Part shown: positions 16,193 through 24,162 of the stretch, piece after piece
Position numbering within the stretch: the stretch's first letter is position 1
Layout: each line of letters opens with the position of its first letter
NCBI GenBank assembly: GCA_002425225.1
Contig: DILV01000016.1
Coordinates: 62,001 to 126,000, forward strand
From: Thiothrix sp. UBA5583
GTDB taxonomy: Bacteria > Pseudomonadota > Gammaproteobacteria > Thiotrichales > Thiotrichaceae
Length of the DNA: 64,000 bases
Reading direction: 5' to 3'
Made by a program: the position numbers and the translations under genes
The notes under the pieces: model-generated
The model's database searches: none
The model's input: only the letters and a program-made list of their open reading frames with translations
Told to the model about the DNA's origin: nothing

Positions 16193-16358
16193 GGTAAGAT
16201 AGGGCAAGTTTGGCTATAACACAGGTAAAAGGTGCTGGTTTACGCTGACAGAAGGATCTGCATGGTTGAGCATATCGACAAGGAAATCTGTTCGCGCACG
16301 AAGTTGCTCCCCATAGTCAGGCACAGAGGGAGTGTTGGGAGAGTGGGAAGACAACTGG

Positions 16359-17060
16359 TCAGCCAAATGCCTTCTGAAAGAACTTCGAGGCAAATGTCCG
16401 GTCAGTGAAGCGGTATGCCGAACAGTTTTCTATCACATCAGGCAATGCAGCAAACAACTGACCCAAGGCGTCAGGCACACCTGTTGCCAACGCATAGAAT
16501 TTGTAGCCATCAATCTGGCGAATCAGTTCATTTGCAGCGCGAGGCTGTCCGGTCTGGTTGTCGGGCGGCGTGAAAGGTTTGTCATAACGGGCGGTTGATT
16601 TGGGGATAACTTCAACGTAATAACCTGTAAACCCTTTGTATTGATGGCCTTTGGTCATGACTGACCGCTCCATCAGATCGTAAACTTTGACTTTATCCGA
16701 ACCTTTAACGGTGTTGTGCTTGTTTTTGATTTCGGCAATGATTTTTCTGTCAGGACAAACGACATCCACTACTCCACCCGTACCTAAATCCTCCCAGCCG
16801 GAAATATTGCCAATAATGGTTTGATGGAAAGTACCAACATGATTTTGCAGCGTTTTCTGGGCTTGCCGGTTTTTCTCACCTACCAGCCATGCTTGTTCGT
16901 CTACTTGGAACCCTGACATTTCAAACAGTACCGCGAATGGGTCAATGACATTGCGGTTGAAGCCTTTATCCGCTTTCTTGCGTGCATCAACCGCTACATC
17001 CAGCAGGTTTTTGACGGCATTGGTTAGAACTTCATCGGAAATAAAACTGAGTATGGGCAT
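16359..17060 (-). CDS. Type II restriction endonuclease, Eco47II-like
   Basis: 233 residues, close to the family length. Recognisable segments are GNISGWEDLGTGGVVDVV, the catalytic IIAEIKNKHNTVKGSDKVKVYD with the (D/E)XK motif in EIK, GFTGYYVEVIPK, and IRQIDGYKFYALATG. Eco47II and Sau96I cut GGNCC. It sits upstream of the MerR-fused methyltransferase on the same strand with about 200 bases between. The family call is from memory of conserved segments; the cut site is inferred. Confidence 0.75.
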   Translation of the reverse strand: MPILSFISDEVLTNAVKNLLDVAVDARKKADKGFNRNVIDPFAVLFEMSGFQVDEQAWLVGEKNRQAQKTLQNHVGTFHQTIIGNISGWEDLGTGGVVDVVCPDRKIIAEIKNKHNTVKGSDKVKVYDLMERSVMTKGHQYKGFTGYYVEVIPKSTARYDKPFTPPDNQTGQPRAANELIRQIDGYKFYALATGVPDALGQLFAALPDVIENCSAYRFTDRTFASKFFQKAFG

Positions 17061-17142
17061 AAACGATTACCTGTATCAAATGTAATCTGAATTTATCACA
17101 AGTATGCAATATGGTCGTGAACTCCAGCAGTAAAAGTTGTAC

Positions 17143-17823
17143 TCAATGCCGCGTCCCAAAAATCGCCGTACCAATCCTCACCAGTGTTGCCCCTTCCGCT
17201 ATCGCTGCTTCCATATCATCGGTCATGCCCATTGACAGCGTATCCAGCGCAAAGCCTTGTGTAATCAGTTGTTCCTGCAATTCCCTGACCTGGGCAAACA
17301 CGGCACGTTGCCGCCCAAAGTCGTGCTCCGGGGCAGGAATTGCCATCAGCCCGCGCAAGCGCAGCCCCGGCAATGCCGCCACTTGTTCTGCCAGTTCCGC
17401 CAATTCGTGTGGGGCAACGCCGGACTTGTTGTTTTCGTTGCTGATGTTGACCTGCAAACACAGGTTGATGTCGGGAGTATTGTCAGGTTTTTGTTCGCTG
17501 AGGCGCTGGGCGATTTTGAAACGGTCAACCGAATGTACCCAGCGGGCAGTAGCTGCAATCTGGCGGGTTTTGTTGGACTGGATCGGGCCGATGAAATGCC
17601 ATTCGATGCCATACCCCAGCAGTTCGTGGGCTTTTTCCACCATTTCCTGCACGTAATTTTCGCCGAATAAAATCTGCCCGCCAGCCAGAGCCTGACGGAT
17701 GGCACTGGCAGGATGCATCTTGCTGACAGCCAGCAGTTGCACACTGCCTGCGGGACGCTGGAAACGTTGCTCGGCAGTGCGGATACGTTCACCGATTGTC
17801 AGGAGATTTTCACGGATTGTCAT
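17143..17823 (-). CDS. yggS: YggS family pyridoxal-phosphate homeostasis protein
   Basis: 226 residues from the ATG at 17823; the frame is open further but would overlap pilT. It has the alanine-racemase-like fold of PLPBP/YggS: PLP lysine in LLAVSKMHP near residue 36, LFGENYVQE, WHFIGPIQSNKTR, LCLQVNISNENNKSG and LSMGMTDDMEAAIAEG. The protein binds PLP without known catalysis and buffers vitamin B6 and amino acid pools. It is divergent from pilT, the common gammaproteobacterial order. Confidence 0.95.
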   Translation of the reverse strand: MTIRENLLTIGERIRTAEQRFQRPAGSVQLLAVSKMHPASAIRQALAGGQILFGENYVQEMVEKAHELLGYGIEWHFIGPIQSNKTRQIAATARWVHSVDRFKIAQRLSEQKPDNTPDINLCLQVNISNENNKSGVAPHELAELAEQVAALPGLRLRGLMAIPAPEHDFGRQRAVFAQVRELQEQLITQGFALDTLSMGMTDDMEAAIAEGATLVRIGTAIFGTRH

Positions 17824-17884
17824 GGTGTGTGCTAATTTTCCGGGTAATACAAAAATTATAACCCCTAAACGCGAACAACCGACA

Positions 17885-18919
17885 ATGGACATTACCCAAC
17901 TGCTGGCCTTTGGCGTGAAAAACAATGCTTCCGACCTGCATCTGTCGGGCGGGATGCCGCCGATGATCCGGGTGGATGGCGAAATGCGCAAGATCAACCT
18001 GCCGGTGCTGGAACACAAACAGGTTCACGCACTGGTTTACGACATCATGAACGACTACCAGCGCAAGCAGTATGAGGAATACTGGGAATGCGACTTTTCG
18101 TTTGAAATCCCCGGTGTGGCGCGGTTTCGTGTGAATGCTTTCAACCAGAACCGGGGTGCGGGTGCGGTGTTCCGTACCATTCCCAGCAAGGTGTTGACGC
18201 TGGAACAGCTCAATGCCCCCAATATTTTCCGCCAGATTGCCGAACAGCCACGCGGGCTGGTGTTGGTGACAGGGCCGACTGGCTCCGGCAAATCCACCAC
18301 ACTGGCGGCGATGATCGACTACAAGAATGACACCGATTACGGGCATATCCTCACCATCGAAGACCCGATCGAATTCGTCCACCAAAGCAAGAAAAGCCTG
18401 GTCAACCAACGTGAAGTCCACCGGGATACCCGAGGGTTTGAGGCTGCGTTGCGTTCCGCCCTGCGTGAAGACCCGGATACCATTCTGGTTGGGGAAATGC
18501 GTGACCTGGAAACTATCCGTCTCGCCCTGACGGCGGCTGAAACCGGGCATCTGGTGTTTGGCACGCTGCACACCACTTCCGCCCCGAAAACCATCGACCG
18601 TATCGTCGACGTGTTCCCGGCAGCGGAAAAGGAAATGGTGCGGGCGATGCTGTCCGAATCGTTGCAGGCGGTCATTTCCCAGACCCTGCTGAAAAAGAAA
18701 GGCGGCGGACGGGTCGCCGCGCACGAAATCCTGATTGGAACCCGCGCTATCCGCAACCTGATCCGCGAAAACAAGATTGCACAGATGCGTTCCGCCATGC
18801 AGACCGGGCAGACGGAAGGCATGATGACCCTCGACCAGTCACTGAAAACACTGGTGGTGAAAGGGCTGGTCGACCGCAATGATGCCCGCCGCAAAGCCGA
18901 TAACCCGGATTCCATTTAA
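17885..18919 (+). CDS. pilT: Type IV pilus retraction ATPase PilT
   Basis: 344 residues from the ATG at 17885, the canonical PilT size; the frame is open upstream into yggS. Features in order: ASDLHLSGG, GPTGSGKSTT (Walker A, near residue 135), the Asp box ILTIEDPIEFVH, Walker B ILVGEMRDLETI, the His box GHLVFGTLHTTSA, and the C-terminal AIRNLIREN motif specific for PilT. The hexameric motor disassembles pili for twitching and DNA uptake. It is followed 14 bases later by pilU. Confidence 0.96.
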   Translation: MDITQLLAFGVKNNASDLHLSGGMPPMIRVDGEMRKINLPVLEHKQVHALVYDIMNDYQRKQYEEYWECDFSFEIPGVARFRVNAFNQNRGAGAVFRTIPSKVLTLEQLNAPNIFRQIAEQPRGLVLVTGPTGSGKSTTLAAMIDYKNDTDYGHILTIEDPIEFVHQSKKSLVNQREVHRDTRGFEAALRSALREDPDTILVGEMRDLETIRLALTAAETGHLVFGTLHTTSAPKTIDRIVDVFPAAEKEMVRAMLSESLQAVISQTLLKKKGGGRVAAHEILIGTRAIRNLIRENKIAQMRSAMQTGQTEGMMTLDQSLKTLVVKGLVDRNDARRKADNPDSI

Positions 18920-18933
18920 CAGGAAGGTGACCC

Positions 18934-20088
18934 ATGGATCGTGATTCTGCCGTCAGCTATGTCCACAAACTGCTGGCGACCATGTTGGAAAAGAAAGCAT
19001 CCGACCTGTACATCACCGCTGATGCTGCCCCTTCCGCCAAGGTTGACAGCGAAGTCGTGCCATTAACCACCCAACCCCTCAACGAAATCAACGCGCGGAT
19101 GCTGGTACGTTCCATCATGAACGACCGCCAGTTGAGGCAGTTTGAGGAGGACATGGAATGCAACTTTTCCATCAGTTTGCCGGGCAAGGCACGATTCCGG
19201 GTGAATGCCTTTACCCAGCGCGGTTGTTCGGGCATGGTGCTGCGCCATATTCCGACCGAGATTCCCGATTTCAAAAGCCTGTATCTGCCGCCGATCTTGC
19301 GGGACATTGCCATGACCAAGCGTGGGTTGGTGATCATTGTCGGGGCAACCGGCTCGGGCAAATCCACCACACTGGCGTCGATGGTGGATTACCGCAACCA
19401 GCATTCCAAAGGGCATATTGTCACCATCGAAGACCCGATTGAATTTGTCCACCAGCACAAGGGCTGCCTGATTACCCAGCGAGAAATCGGTGTGGATACC
19501 GCCAGTTATGAAATCGCCATGAAAAATACCCTGCGGCAAGCACCCGACGTGATCCTGCTGGGGGAAATCCGCGACCGCGCCGCGATGGATTACGCGATTG
19601 CCTATGCGGAAACCGGGCATTTGTGCCTGTCGACCTTACACGCCAACAGCACCAACCAGGCGCTGGATCGCATCATCAACTTTTTCCCGGAAGAGCGCCG
19701 CCACCAGTTACTGATGGATTTATCCCTCAACCTCAAGTCGGTGGTGTCCCAGCGCTTGGTGCGCAAGGCCAAGGGTGAGGGGCGTTTGCCTGCGGTGGAA
19801 GTGATGATCAACACCCCGCTGATGGCAGACCTGATCCTCAAAGGCGATGTACCGGGCATCAAGGATTTGACCTCCAAATCACGCGAGCATGGCATGAGGA
19901 CATTCGACCAGGCGCTGTTCGACCTGATCGAAGCCCGTCAGATCACAGTACACGAAGGCTTGCGCCATGCCGATTCACAAAACGATTTGCGCCTCAAACT
20001 CAAGCTGCAAAGCCGTTTCGCCAAAGACAACGACTTTTTCAAAGGGTTGGACAACATGGCAATCGAACCGATGGAGAATGGTAAATGA
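18934..20088 (+). CDS. pilU: PilT/PilU family type IV pilus ATPase (PilU)
   Basis: 384 residues. It has GATGSGKSTT (Walker A), IVTIEDPIEFVHQHKG, TLRQAPDVILLGEIRD (Walker B), GHLCLSTLHANSTNQALDR and FFPEERRHQLLMDLSLNLK, all characteristic of PilU. It lacks the AIRNLIRE motif of PilT. PilU cooperates with PilT in force generation. AGGAAGGTGA precedes the ATG. It overlaps the next ATPase gene by ATGA, so the three motors form one operon. Confidence 0.93.
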   Translation: MDRDSAVSYVHKLLATMLEKKASDLYITADAAPSAKVDSEVVPLTTQPLNEINARMLVRSIMNDRQLRQFEEDMECNFSISLPGKARFRVNAFTQRGCSGMVLRHIPTEIPDFKSLYLPPILRDIAMTKRGLVIIVGATGSGKSTTLASMVDYRNQHSKGHIVTIEDPIEFVHQHKGCLITQREIGVDTASYEIAMKNTLRQAPDVILLGEIRDRAAMDYAIAYAETGHLCLSTLHANSTNQALDRIINFFPEERRHQLLMDLSLNLKSVVSQRLVRKAKGEGRLPAVEVMINTPLMADLILKGDVPGIKDLTSKSREHGMRTFDQALFDLIEARQITVHEGLRHADSQNDLRLKLKLQSRFAKDNDFFKGLDNMAIEPMENGK

Positions 20089-21242
20089 CGGCACTGACCG
20101 AAGCAGACCTGCGCATTACCCCGCTGCTGCACATGATGGTGAAACAGGGGGCATCCGACCTGTATCTGACGACTGGGGCGCACGCTTCCATCAAGGTACG
20201 CGGGCAATTGCGTCGCATCAGCCGCGAGCCGATGAAGCCGGGCAATATCCGCCAGCTTGCTGAAGAGATTCTGACGCGCTCGGAAATCGAAGCCTTTTTC
20301 GCCAACCGTGAACTGAACAAGGGATTTTCCCTGAAAGGCGTGGGGCGCTTCCGCATGAATTTCTATTTTCAGCGCGGGGAAGTGTCGATGGTGATCCGCC
20401 ATATCCGTTCCGACATCCGCGCCCCGCATGAGCTGAACCTGCCGGAAGTGCTCAAGGATCTGGTGATGCGCAAGGAAGGCTTGCTGCTGTTTGTGGGTTC
20501 TACCGGCTCGGGCAAATCCACCTCGATGGCGTCCCTGATCCAATTCCGCAACGAACGCCATTGCGGGCATATCCTCACCATTGAAGACCCGATCGAATAC
20601 ACCTTCCGCCACGGGCAATCCATCGTCGGGCAGCGTGAAATCGGCTTCGATACCTTGAGTTACGCCAATGCCATGCGCGAAGCCATGCGCGAAGCCCCTG
20701 ACATGATCATGGTCGGGGAAATCCGCGATACCGAAACCATGAATGCGGCACTGGGCTTTGCCGACACCGGGCATCTGGTGCTCTCGACCCTGCACGCCAC
20801 CAACGTTATCCAAGCGCTGGAACGTATCCTCTACCTGTTCCCGAATGAGGACAAAAACCGCATCCTGATGGATTTGTCCCTCAACCTGCGCGGTATCGTT
20901 GCCCAACGGCTGATCCCTGATGAACAGGATGGCTTGCATCTGGCTGCCGAAGTGCTGATCAACACCCCGTATGTGTCGGAACTGATCCGCAAGGGGCAGT
21001 TCAGCGACCTCAAGGATGTGGTCGTCAAAGGGGTTAGTGACGGGATGCAAACGTTCGATCAGGCGCTTTACCAGCTCTATACTGACAACAGGATCAGCCG
21101 TGCCATTGCGCTGGAATACGCCAGTTCACGCAATGACCTGGAATGGCAAATCAATTTTGGTGCAGGTGATAACCTGCAAATCGCTCAGGAAATGCCACCG
21201 ATTACCGAAACAGCGGCGGTTGCCGAAGCGGTGGCGGCTTAA
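20085..21242 (+). CDS. Third PilT/PilU-family ATPase (PilU paralogue)
   Basis: 385 residues. All motor motifs are intact: GSTGSGKSTS, ILTIEDPIEYTF, MIMVGEIRDTETM, GHLVLSTLHATNVIQALER and LFPNEDKNRILMDLSLNL. It resembles PilU more than PilT but differs throughout, so it is an old duplicate, not a recent copy. The start overlaps the pilU stop as ATGA. The C-terminal 30 residues are Ala/Glu-rich. It may give a specialised retraction mode; this is inference. Its 3' end overlaps bioD by four bases, convergently. Confidence 0.9.
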   Translation: MTALTEADLRITPLLHMMVKQGASDLYLTTGAHASIKVRGQLRRISREPMKPGNIRQLAEEILTRSEIEAFFANRELNKGFSLKGVGRFRMNFYFQRGEVSMVIRHIRSDIRAPHELNLPEVLKDLVMRKEGLLLFVGSTGSGKSTSMASLIQFRNERHCGHILTIEDPIEYTFRHGQSIVGQREIGFDTLSYANAMREAMREAPDMIMVGEIRDTETMNAALGFADTGHLVLSTLHATNVIQALERILYLFPNEDKNRILMDLSLNLRGIVAQRLIPDEQDGLHLAAEVLINTPYVSELIRKGQFSDLKDVVVKGVSDGMQTFDQALYQLYTDNRISRAIALEYASSRNDLEWQINFGAGDNLQIAQEMPPITETAAVAEAVAA

Positions 21243-21889
21243 AGCTGCAACAGGGGAATACTGCATCGTTCCCGCAAGTCGGCAAGGTTATCCATGCCAG
21301 CAGGTACGCTGGCTTGCTGGCGGTTAAGGATGATGCCTGCCACTGTCAGGTTGCGCCGCTGGGCTGCCTCAATGGTGAGTAATACATGGTTGAGGCAACC
21401 TACTCTGTCTTCTGTTACCAGTATCACTGGCAAGCCCAGCCATTCCGCCAGATCGGCATTCAGCCCGTCTTCTGCCAGCGGTGAATAGAAACCCCCTGCG
21501 CCTTCCACGAACAGAAATTGCCCTGCTTGCACATGGGCAAGACAGGCTGCTGCCAGACCGCCCAGCGTCAGGGTCTTGCCTGCCAGTCGGGCAGCACGTG
21601 GCGGGGCAAGCGCTGCCTGCAAGCGGTTAGCGCATACCTGTTGCGGGTCAGCACCGGCTGCTTGCGCCAGTTGCCAGGTGTCGGTTTGGGTAACGTCTTC
21701 TGCCCAGCCGGATTCGGCAGGTTTACGCGGCGCTATTTCCAGCCCGTGTTGACGCAAGACCTGGATCAGGCGGATTCCCACCCAGGTTTTGCCAACGCCG
21801 GTATCCGTGCCGGTCATGAACAGGCCGGGAGCTTGCAACAAGCCGGTTTGTGTAAGCCATGCACCCCATTCCAGGCAAAGTGTCTGCAT
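21239..21889 (-). CDS. bioD: Dethiobiotin synthetase
   Basis: 216 residues. It has the P-loop MTGTDTGVGKTWVGIRL near residue 25, RKPAESGW, ALAPPRAARLAG, FLFVEGAGGFYSPL and VILVTEDRVGCLNHVLLT, all standard for BioD, which closes the ureido ring of biotin using ATP and CO2. About 20 extra residues precede the P-loop compared with many BioD proteins. The start abuts the stop of the MFS gene, so both are probably on one message. No other bio gene is in the window. Confidence 0.93.
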   Translation of the reverse strand: MQTLCLEWGAWLTQTGLLQAPGLFMTGTDTGVGKTWVGIRLIQVLRQHGLEIAPRKPAESGWAEDVTQTDTWQLAQAAGADPQQVCANRLQAALAPPRAARLAGKTLTLGGLAAACLAHVQAGQFLFVEGAGGFYSPLAEDGLNADLAEWLGLPVILVTEDRVGCLNHVLLTIEAAQRRNLTVAGIILNRQQASVPAGMDNLADLRERCSIPLLQL

Positions 21890-23068
21890 TCAAGCCTCCA
21901 TCCCTTGTTTCGCCACATAATGTGCCACCCACATCAGGATTCCGCCAGTCACCGTGATAGCTGACGCCAGCATGAGGGGCAGGTTGAAATTGCCCTGTTG
22001 TTCCGCCATCCAGCCCGCTACCGCCGGGCCGATGATTTGCGCCACCCCGAAACAGGCGGTCAGCAAACCCATCAGGCGGGTAGGTCGGGAACCTCCCAGT
22101 TTACCGCCATACATCAGAACCATCGACACAATCCCCATGAATGTTCCGCCAAACAGTAATGCCCCCAGCATGGCAGCTACTTCCGAGGTGCTGATCACCG
22201 GCAGGACAACACCTACTGCCTGTACCAGATAGGCAAGGGTCAGGGCGCGGAATTCTCCGATCCGCTGCGCCAGTTGCGCCCATAACCAGCAGGAAGGGGC
22301 TGCCGCCAACCCGACCACTACCCAGGCGTAATCCCCCAGATGTGGAAGCAGTGTTCCCTTGTGCAGGATAGACACCAGAAAAGTGGCGCTGATGACATAA
22401 CCGACACCCTCACAAAAATACGCCAGCGCAATCAGGCTGATCAACCACTTGAAAGCCTTGTGCGGTACGGCAGTGTCAATCGCTACTTGCTTGTGCGGAT
22501 GCAGTTGCCACGGTGAAAACAGCAAGCCCGGCAAACCCAGCAACAGGATCAGGATGCCACTGCTGATCCACAGACCCTGCCAGCTCTGAAAGTGCTGCAA
22601 GCCCAGTACCCACAAGGCTCCCAGCACAATGCCCAGCCCGATCCCCGCAAAATGGATGCTCAGCGCAGTGGAACTGTGGCGTGGGTTAATTGCCAGCATC
22701 ATCAGCCCGGAACCGATTACCATGCCCCCTGCACTTGCCAGACCACTGAAAAAACGCAGAAATAATTGCGTGGTATCATGCAGGCTGATACCCATACCGA
22801 TATTGCTCAAAGCTGCGAGTAATATCGCCAACCGGAACAGTCTGCGCTTGGTATCAATGGTGTGAATGAACATGGCAATTAGTGCGCCGCACAAATAGCC
22901 CACGTAATTGGCGGATGCCAGCAAACCGGCCCAATCCTCACCAAACCCAAGCTGGGTCTGCATCAGCGGCAACAGGGGGGTGTATATGAAACGTGCAATG
23001 CCAAAGGTTGAGATCAGACCCAACATGCCAACTGCCAATGCCCAGCGTTCCTGTTTGTTCAGCGTCAT
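21890..23068 (-). CDS. YbfB/YjiJ family MFS transporter
   Basis: 392 residues with about 12 hydrophobic helices. The N-terminal GIARFIYTPLLPLMQTQLGF and NYVGYLCGAL, and later FAGIGLGIVLGALWVLGL, are characteristic of the YbfB/YjiJ branch of the major facilitator superfamily, whose substrates are unknown. It lies directly upstream of bioD with no intergenic space. An inner-membrane exporter of small molecules is likely; a link to biotin precursors would rest on position alone. Confidence 0.88.
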   Translation of the reverse strand: MTLNKQERWALAVGMLGLISTFGIARFIYTPLLPLMQTQLGFGEDWAGLLASANYVGYLCGALIAMFIHTIDTKRRLFRLAILLAALSNIGMGISLHDTTQLFLRFFSGLASAGGMVIGSGLMMLAINPRHSSTALSIHFAGIGLGIVLGALWVLGLQHFQSWQGLWISSGILILLLGLPGLLFSPWQLHPHKQVAIDTAVPHKAFKWLISLIALAYFCEGVGYVISATFLVSILHKGTLLPHLGDYAWVVVGLAAAPSCWLWAQLAQRIGEFRALTLAYLVQAVGVVLPVISTSEVAAMLGALLFGGTFMGIVSMVLMYGGKLGGSRPTRLMGLLTACFGVAQIIGPAVAGWMAEQQGNFNLPLMLASAITVTGGILMWVAHYVAKQGMEA

Positions 23069-23281
23069 GTATACCTCGTTGCATTAGGGTTAACCCTTAA
23101 AAAACAAGCACAAATAATTAAAAAATATATAAGTCATGTTACTTACCGACCCAAAAAGATAATGATAAATTCATTTTATTGATATGAACCTTCGGTTAAT
23201 CAATTGCGACCCACGATGAGCACCAAGGGTTTGGGGCGGTAACAACAAGATAATCTCAAGACTTGCCTGGTAATAACAACG

Positions 23282-23800
23282 ATGAATATGAAAAAAACAA
23301 CACTGACTTCCAGTGTTGGTGGGGGCTTTCTCCTCTGGACAGCACTGACATTTGCGCAAGACTGCCAGCTCAATCAACCTGCAACCACGCCTGATCAGCG
23401 TTTTGTTGATCATCGCAATGGTACTGTCAGCGACACCCAAACGGGTCTCATGTGGAAAAAATGTCTCGAAGGCCAACAGGCGATTGCCTGCTATGGCAGA
23501 CCGAGCCAGATGTCGTGGGAATCCGCCGCACAACAGGCGCAACTGGTTAGTGCTCAGCGTTTTGCAGCCCAGGACGGCTGGCGGCTTCCTACTGTAAATG
23601 AGCTTGGCAGCCTGATTGAAAAGACGTGCAGCAACCCTTCCATCAACCTGAATATCTTCCCCAATACACCTGCCCTCAGCGTCTGGACGATGGAGCAGTC
23701 TGGTGCCAACGCCTGGAGTGTGGACTTCAGCAATGGTCGCCCGTTCCAGAGTCTGCTGGCGGGGGGCAAGTATGTCCGTCTGGTGCGTGACGCGCGGTAA
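23282..23800 (+). CDS. DUF1566 (Lcl C-terminal-like) exported protein
   Basis: 172 residues. A signal peptide of about 25 residues ends at TFA. The mature part has the DUF1566 pattern: NGTVSDTQTGLMWKKC, SWESAAQQA, DGWRLPTVNELGSLIE, then VWTMEQSGANAWSVDFSNG and KYVRLVRD. Such domains occur in surface or periplasmic proteins, including an Legionella adhesin. There are four cysteines in the mature part. A good hairpin terminator follows 94 bases downstream. Confidence 0.8.
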   Translation: MNMKKTTLTSSVGGGFLLWTALTFAQDCQLNQPATTPDQRFVDHRNGTVSDTQTGLMWKKCLEGQQAIACYGRPSQMSWESAAQQAQLVSAQRFAAQDGWRLPTVNELGSLIEKTCSNPSINLNIFPNTPALSVWTMEQSGANAWSVDFSNGRPFQSLLAGGKYVRLVRDAR

Positions 23801-23893
23801 GCGCCTGCACCTGACCACCTGATACTGGTCGCTGGTTTCGGTGACATCCCGCATCCCCTGTGGATAAGTCGAAGCCAGCGCCAGTATACCCTT

Positions 23894-23919
23894 AACGGCA
23901 AGGCCCTCACCTTGCCGTT
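23894..23919 (+). terminator. Hairpin terminator after the DUF1566 gene
   Basis: AACGGCAAGG (23894-23903) and CCTTGCCGTT (23910-23919) form a perfect 10-bp stem with loop CCCTCA, followed by ATCTTTA. The T-run is short, so termination strength is uncertain. Confidence 0.65.
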
Positions 23920-23925
23920 ATCTTT

Positions 23926-23994
23926 ACGCCTATCGACAAGGTGATGGCGGCGCAGAGCGGTCTGGTGGAGATAAAGCAATATGTATTACGTTAG
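23926..23994 (+). pseudogene. Relic of an rtcB 3' end, upstream copy
   Basis: Translated in frame, this stretch reads TPIDKVMAAQSGLVEIKQ and then stops at TAG 23992-23994. The intact rtcB C-terminus reads KPIDKVMAAQSDLVEVLH. Nothing else of rtcB is recognisable upstream, where the DUF1566 terminator begins. It is therefore a fragment of a former rtcB copy or a recombination scar. It ends two bases before the putative enhancer of the intact rtcB. With the preceding gene end at 23800, the 362-base gap to rtcB holds the terminator, this relic and the regulatory sites. Confidence 0.65.
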
Positions 23995-23995
23995 G

Positions 23996-24018
23996 ATAGA
24001 TTATTATCTTTAGGGATA
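23996..24018 (+). promoter_or_regulatory. Putative upstream activator site of rtcB
   Basis: ATAGATT, two bases, TATCTTTA, two bases, GATA. The same arrangement occurs at 36385-36407 before the second sigma-54 promoter; 19 of 23 bases agree. Its end is 91 bases before the -24 GG, typical enhancer spacing. It contains inverted AGAT/ATCT half-sites. The likely ligand is an RtcR-type sigma-54 activator, not encoded in this window. Confidence 0.6.
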
Positions 24019-24072
24019 GTAATGTCTGAAAGGTACGTTCTGCGATATTCGGAAAAACCAAGTTTTATTTGT

Positions 24073-24089
24073 TATCTATCAGTTAGATA
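24073..24089 (+). promoter_or_regulatory. Inverted repeat close to the rtcB promoter
   Basis: TATCTA and TAGATA separated by five bases form a perfect dyad 20 bases upstream of the -24 element. The half-sites resemble those of the 23-nt upstream site. A wider dyad GTTATCT...AGATAAC encloses it and ends just before the promoter. It could be a second activator site or an accessory factor site. Confidence 0.4.
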
Positions 24090-24107
24090 GCTGGTGACAG
24101 ATAACGC

Positions 24108-24123
24108 TGGCACACCCCTTGCA
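24108..24123 (+). promoter_or_regulatory. Sigma-54 promoter of rtcB
   Basis: TGGCACACCCCTTGCA fits the RpoN consensus closely, with GG (24109-24110) and GC (24121-24122) ten bases apart. Transcription should start near 24133, 30 bases before the rtcB ATG. In E. coli and Salmonella rtcBA is also sigma-54 dependent and activated by RtcR. The identical 16 bases recur at 36496-36511. Confidence 0.85.
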
Positions 24124-24162
24124 ATATATTAAGCATCACTAACGACAAGCAAGGAACACACC

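Noticed and set aside
17810..18724. 304-residue open frame on the minus strand
   Set aside because: Antisense to pilT and overlapping the yggS start; not coding.
19938..21050. 370-residue open frame on the minus strand
   Set aside because: It is antisense to the third PilT-class ATPase, whose motifs are all intact; an artefact of GC-biased codons.
23171..23854. 227-residue open frame on the minus strand
   Set aside because: It overlaps the DUF1566 gene, which has a signal peptide and family motifs; the antisense frame has neither.
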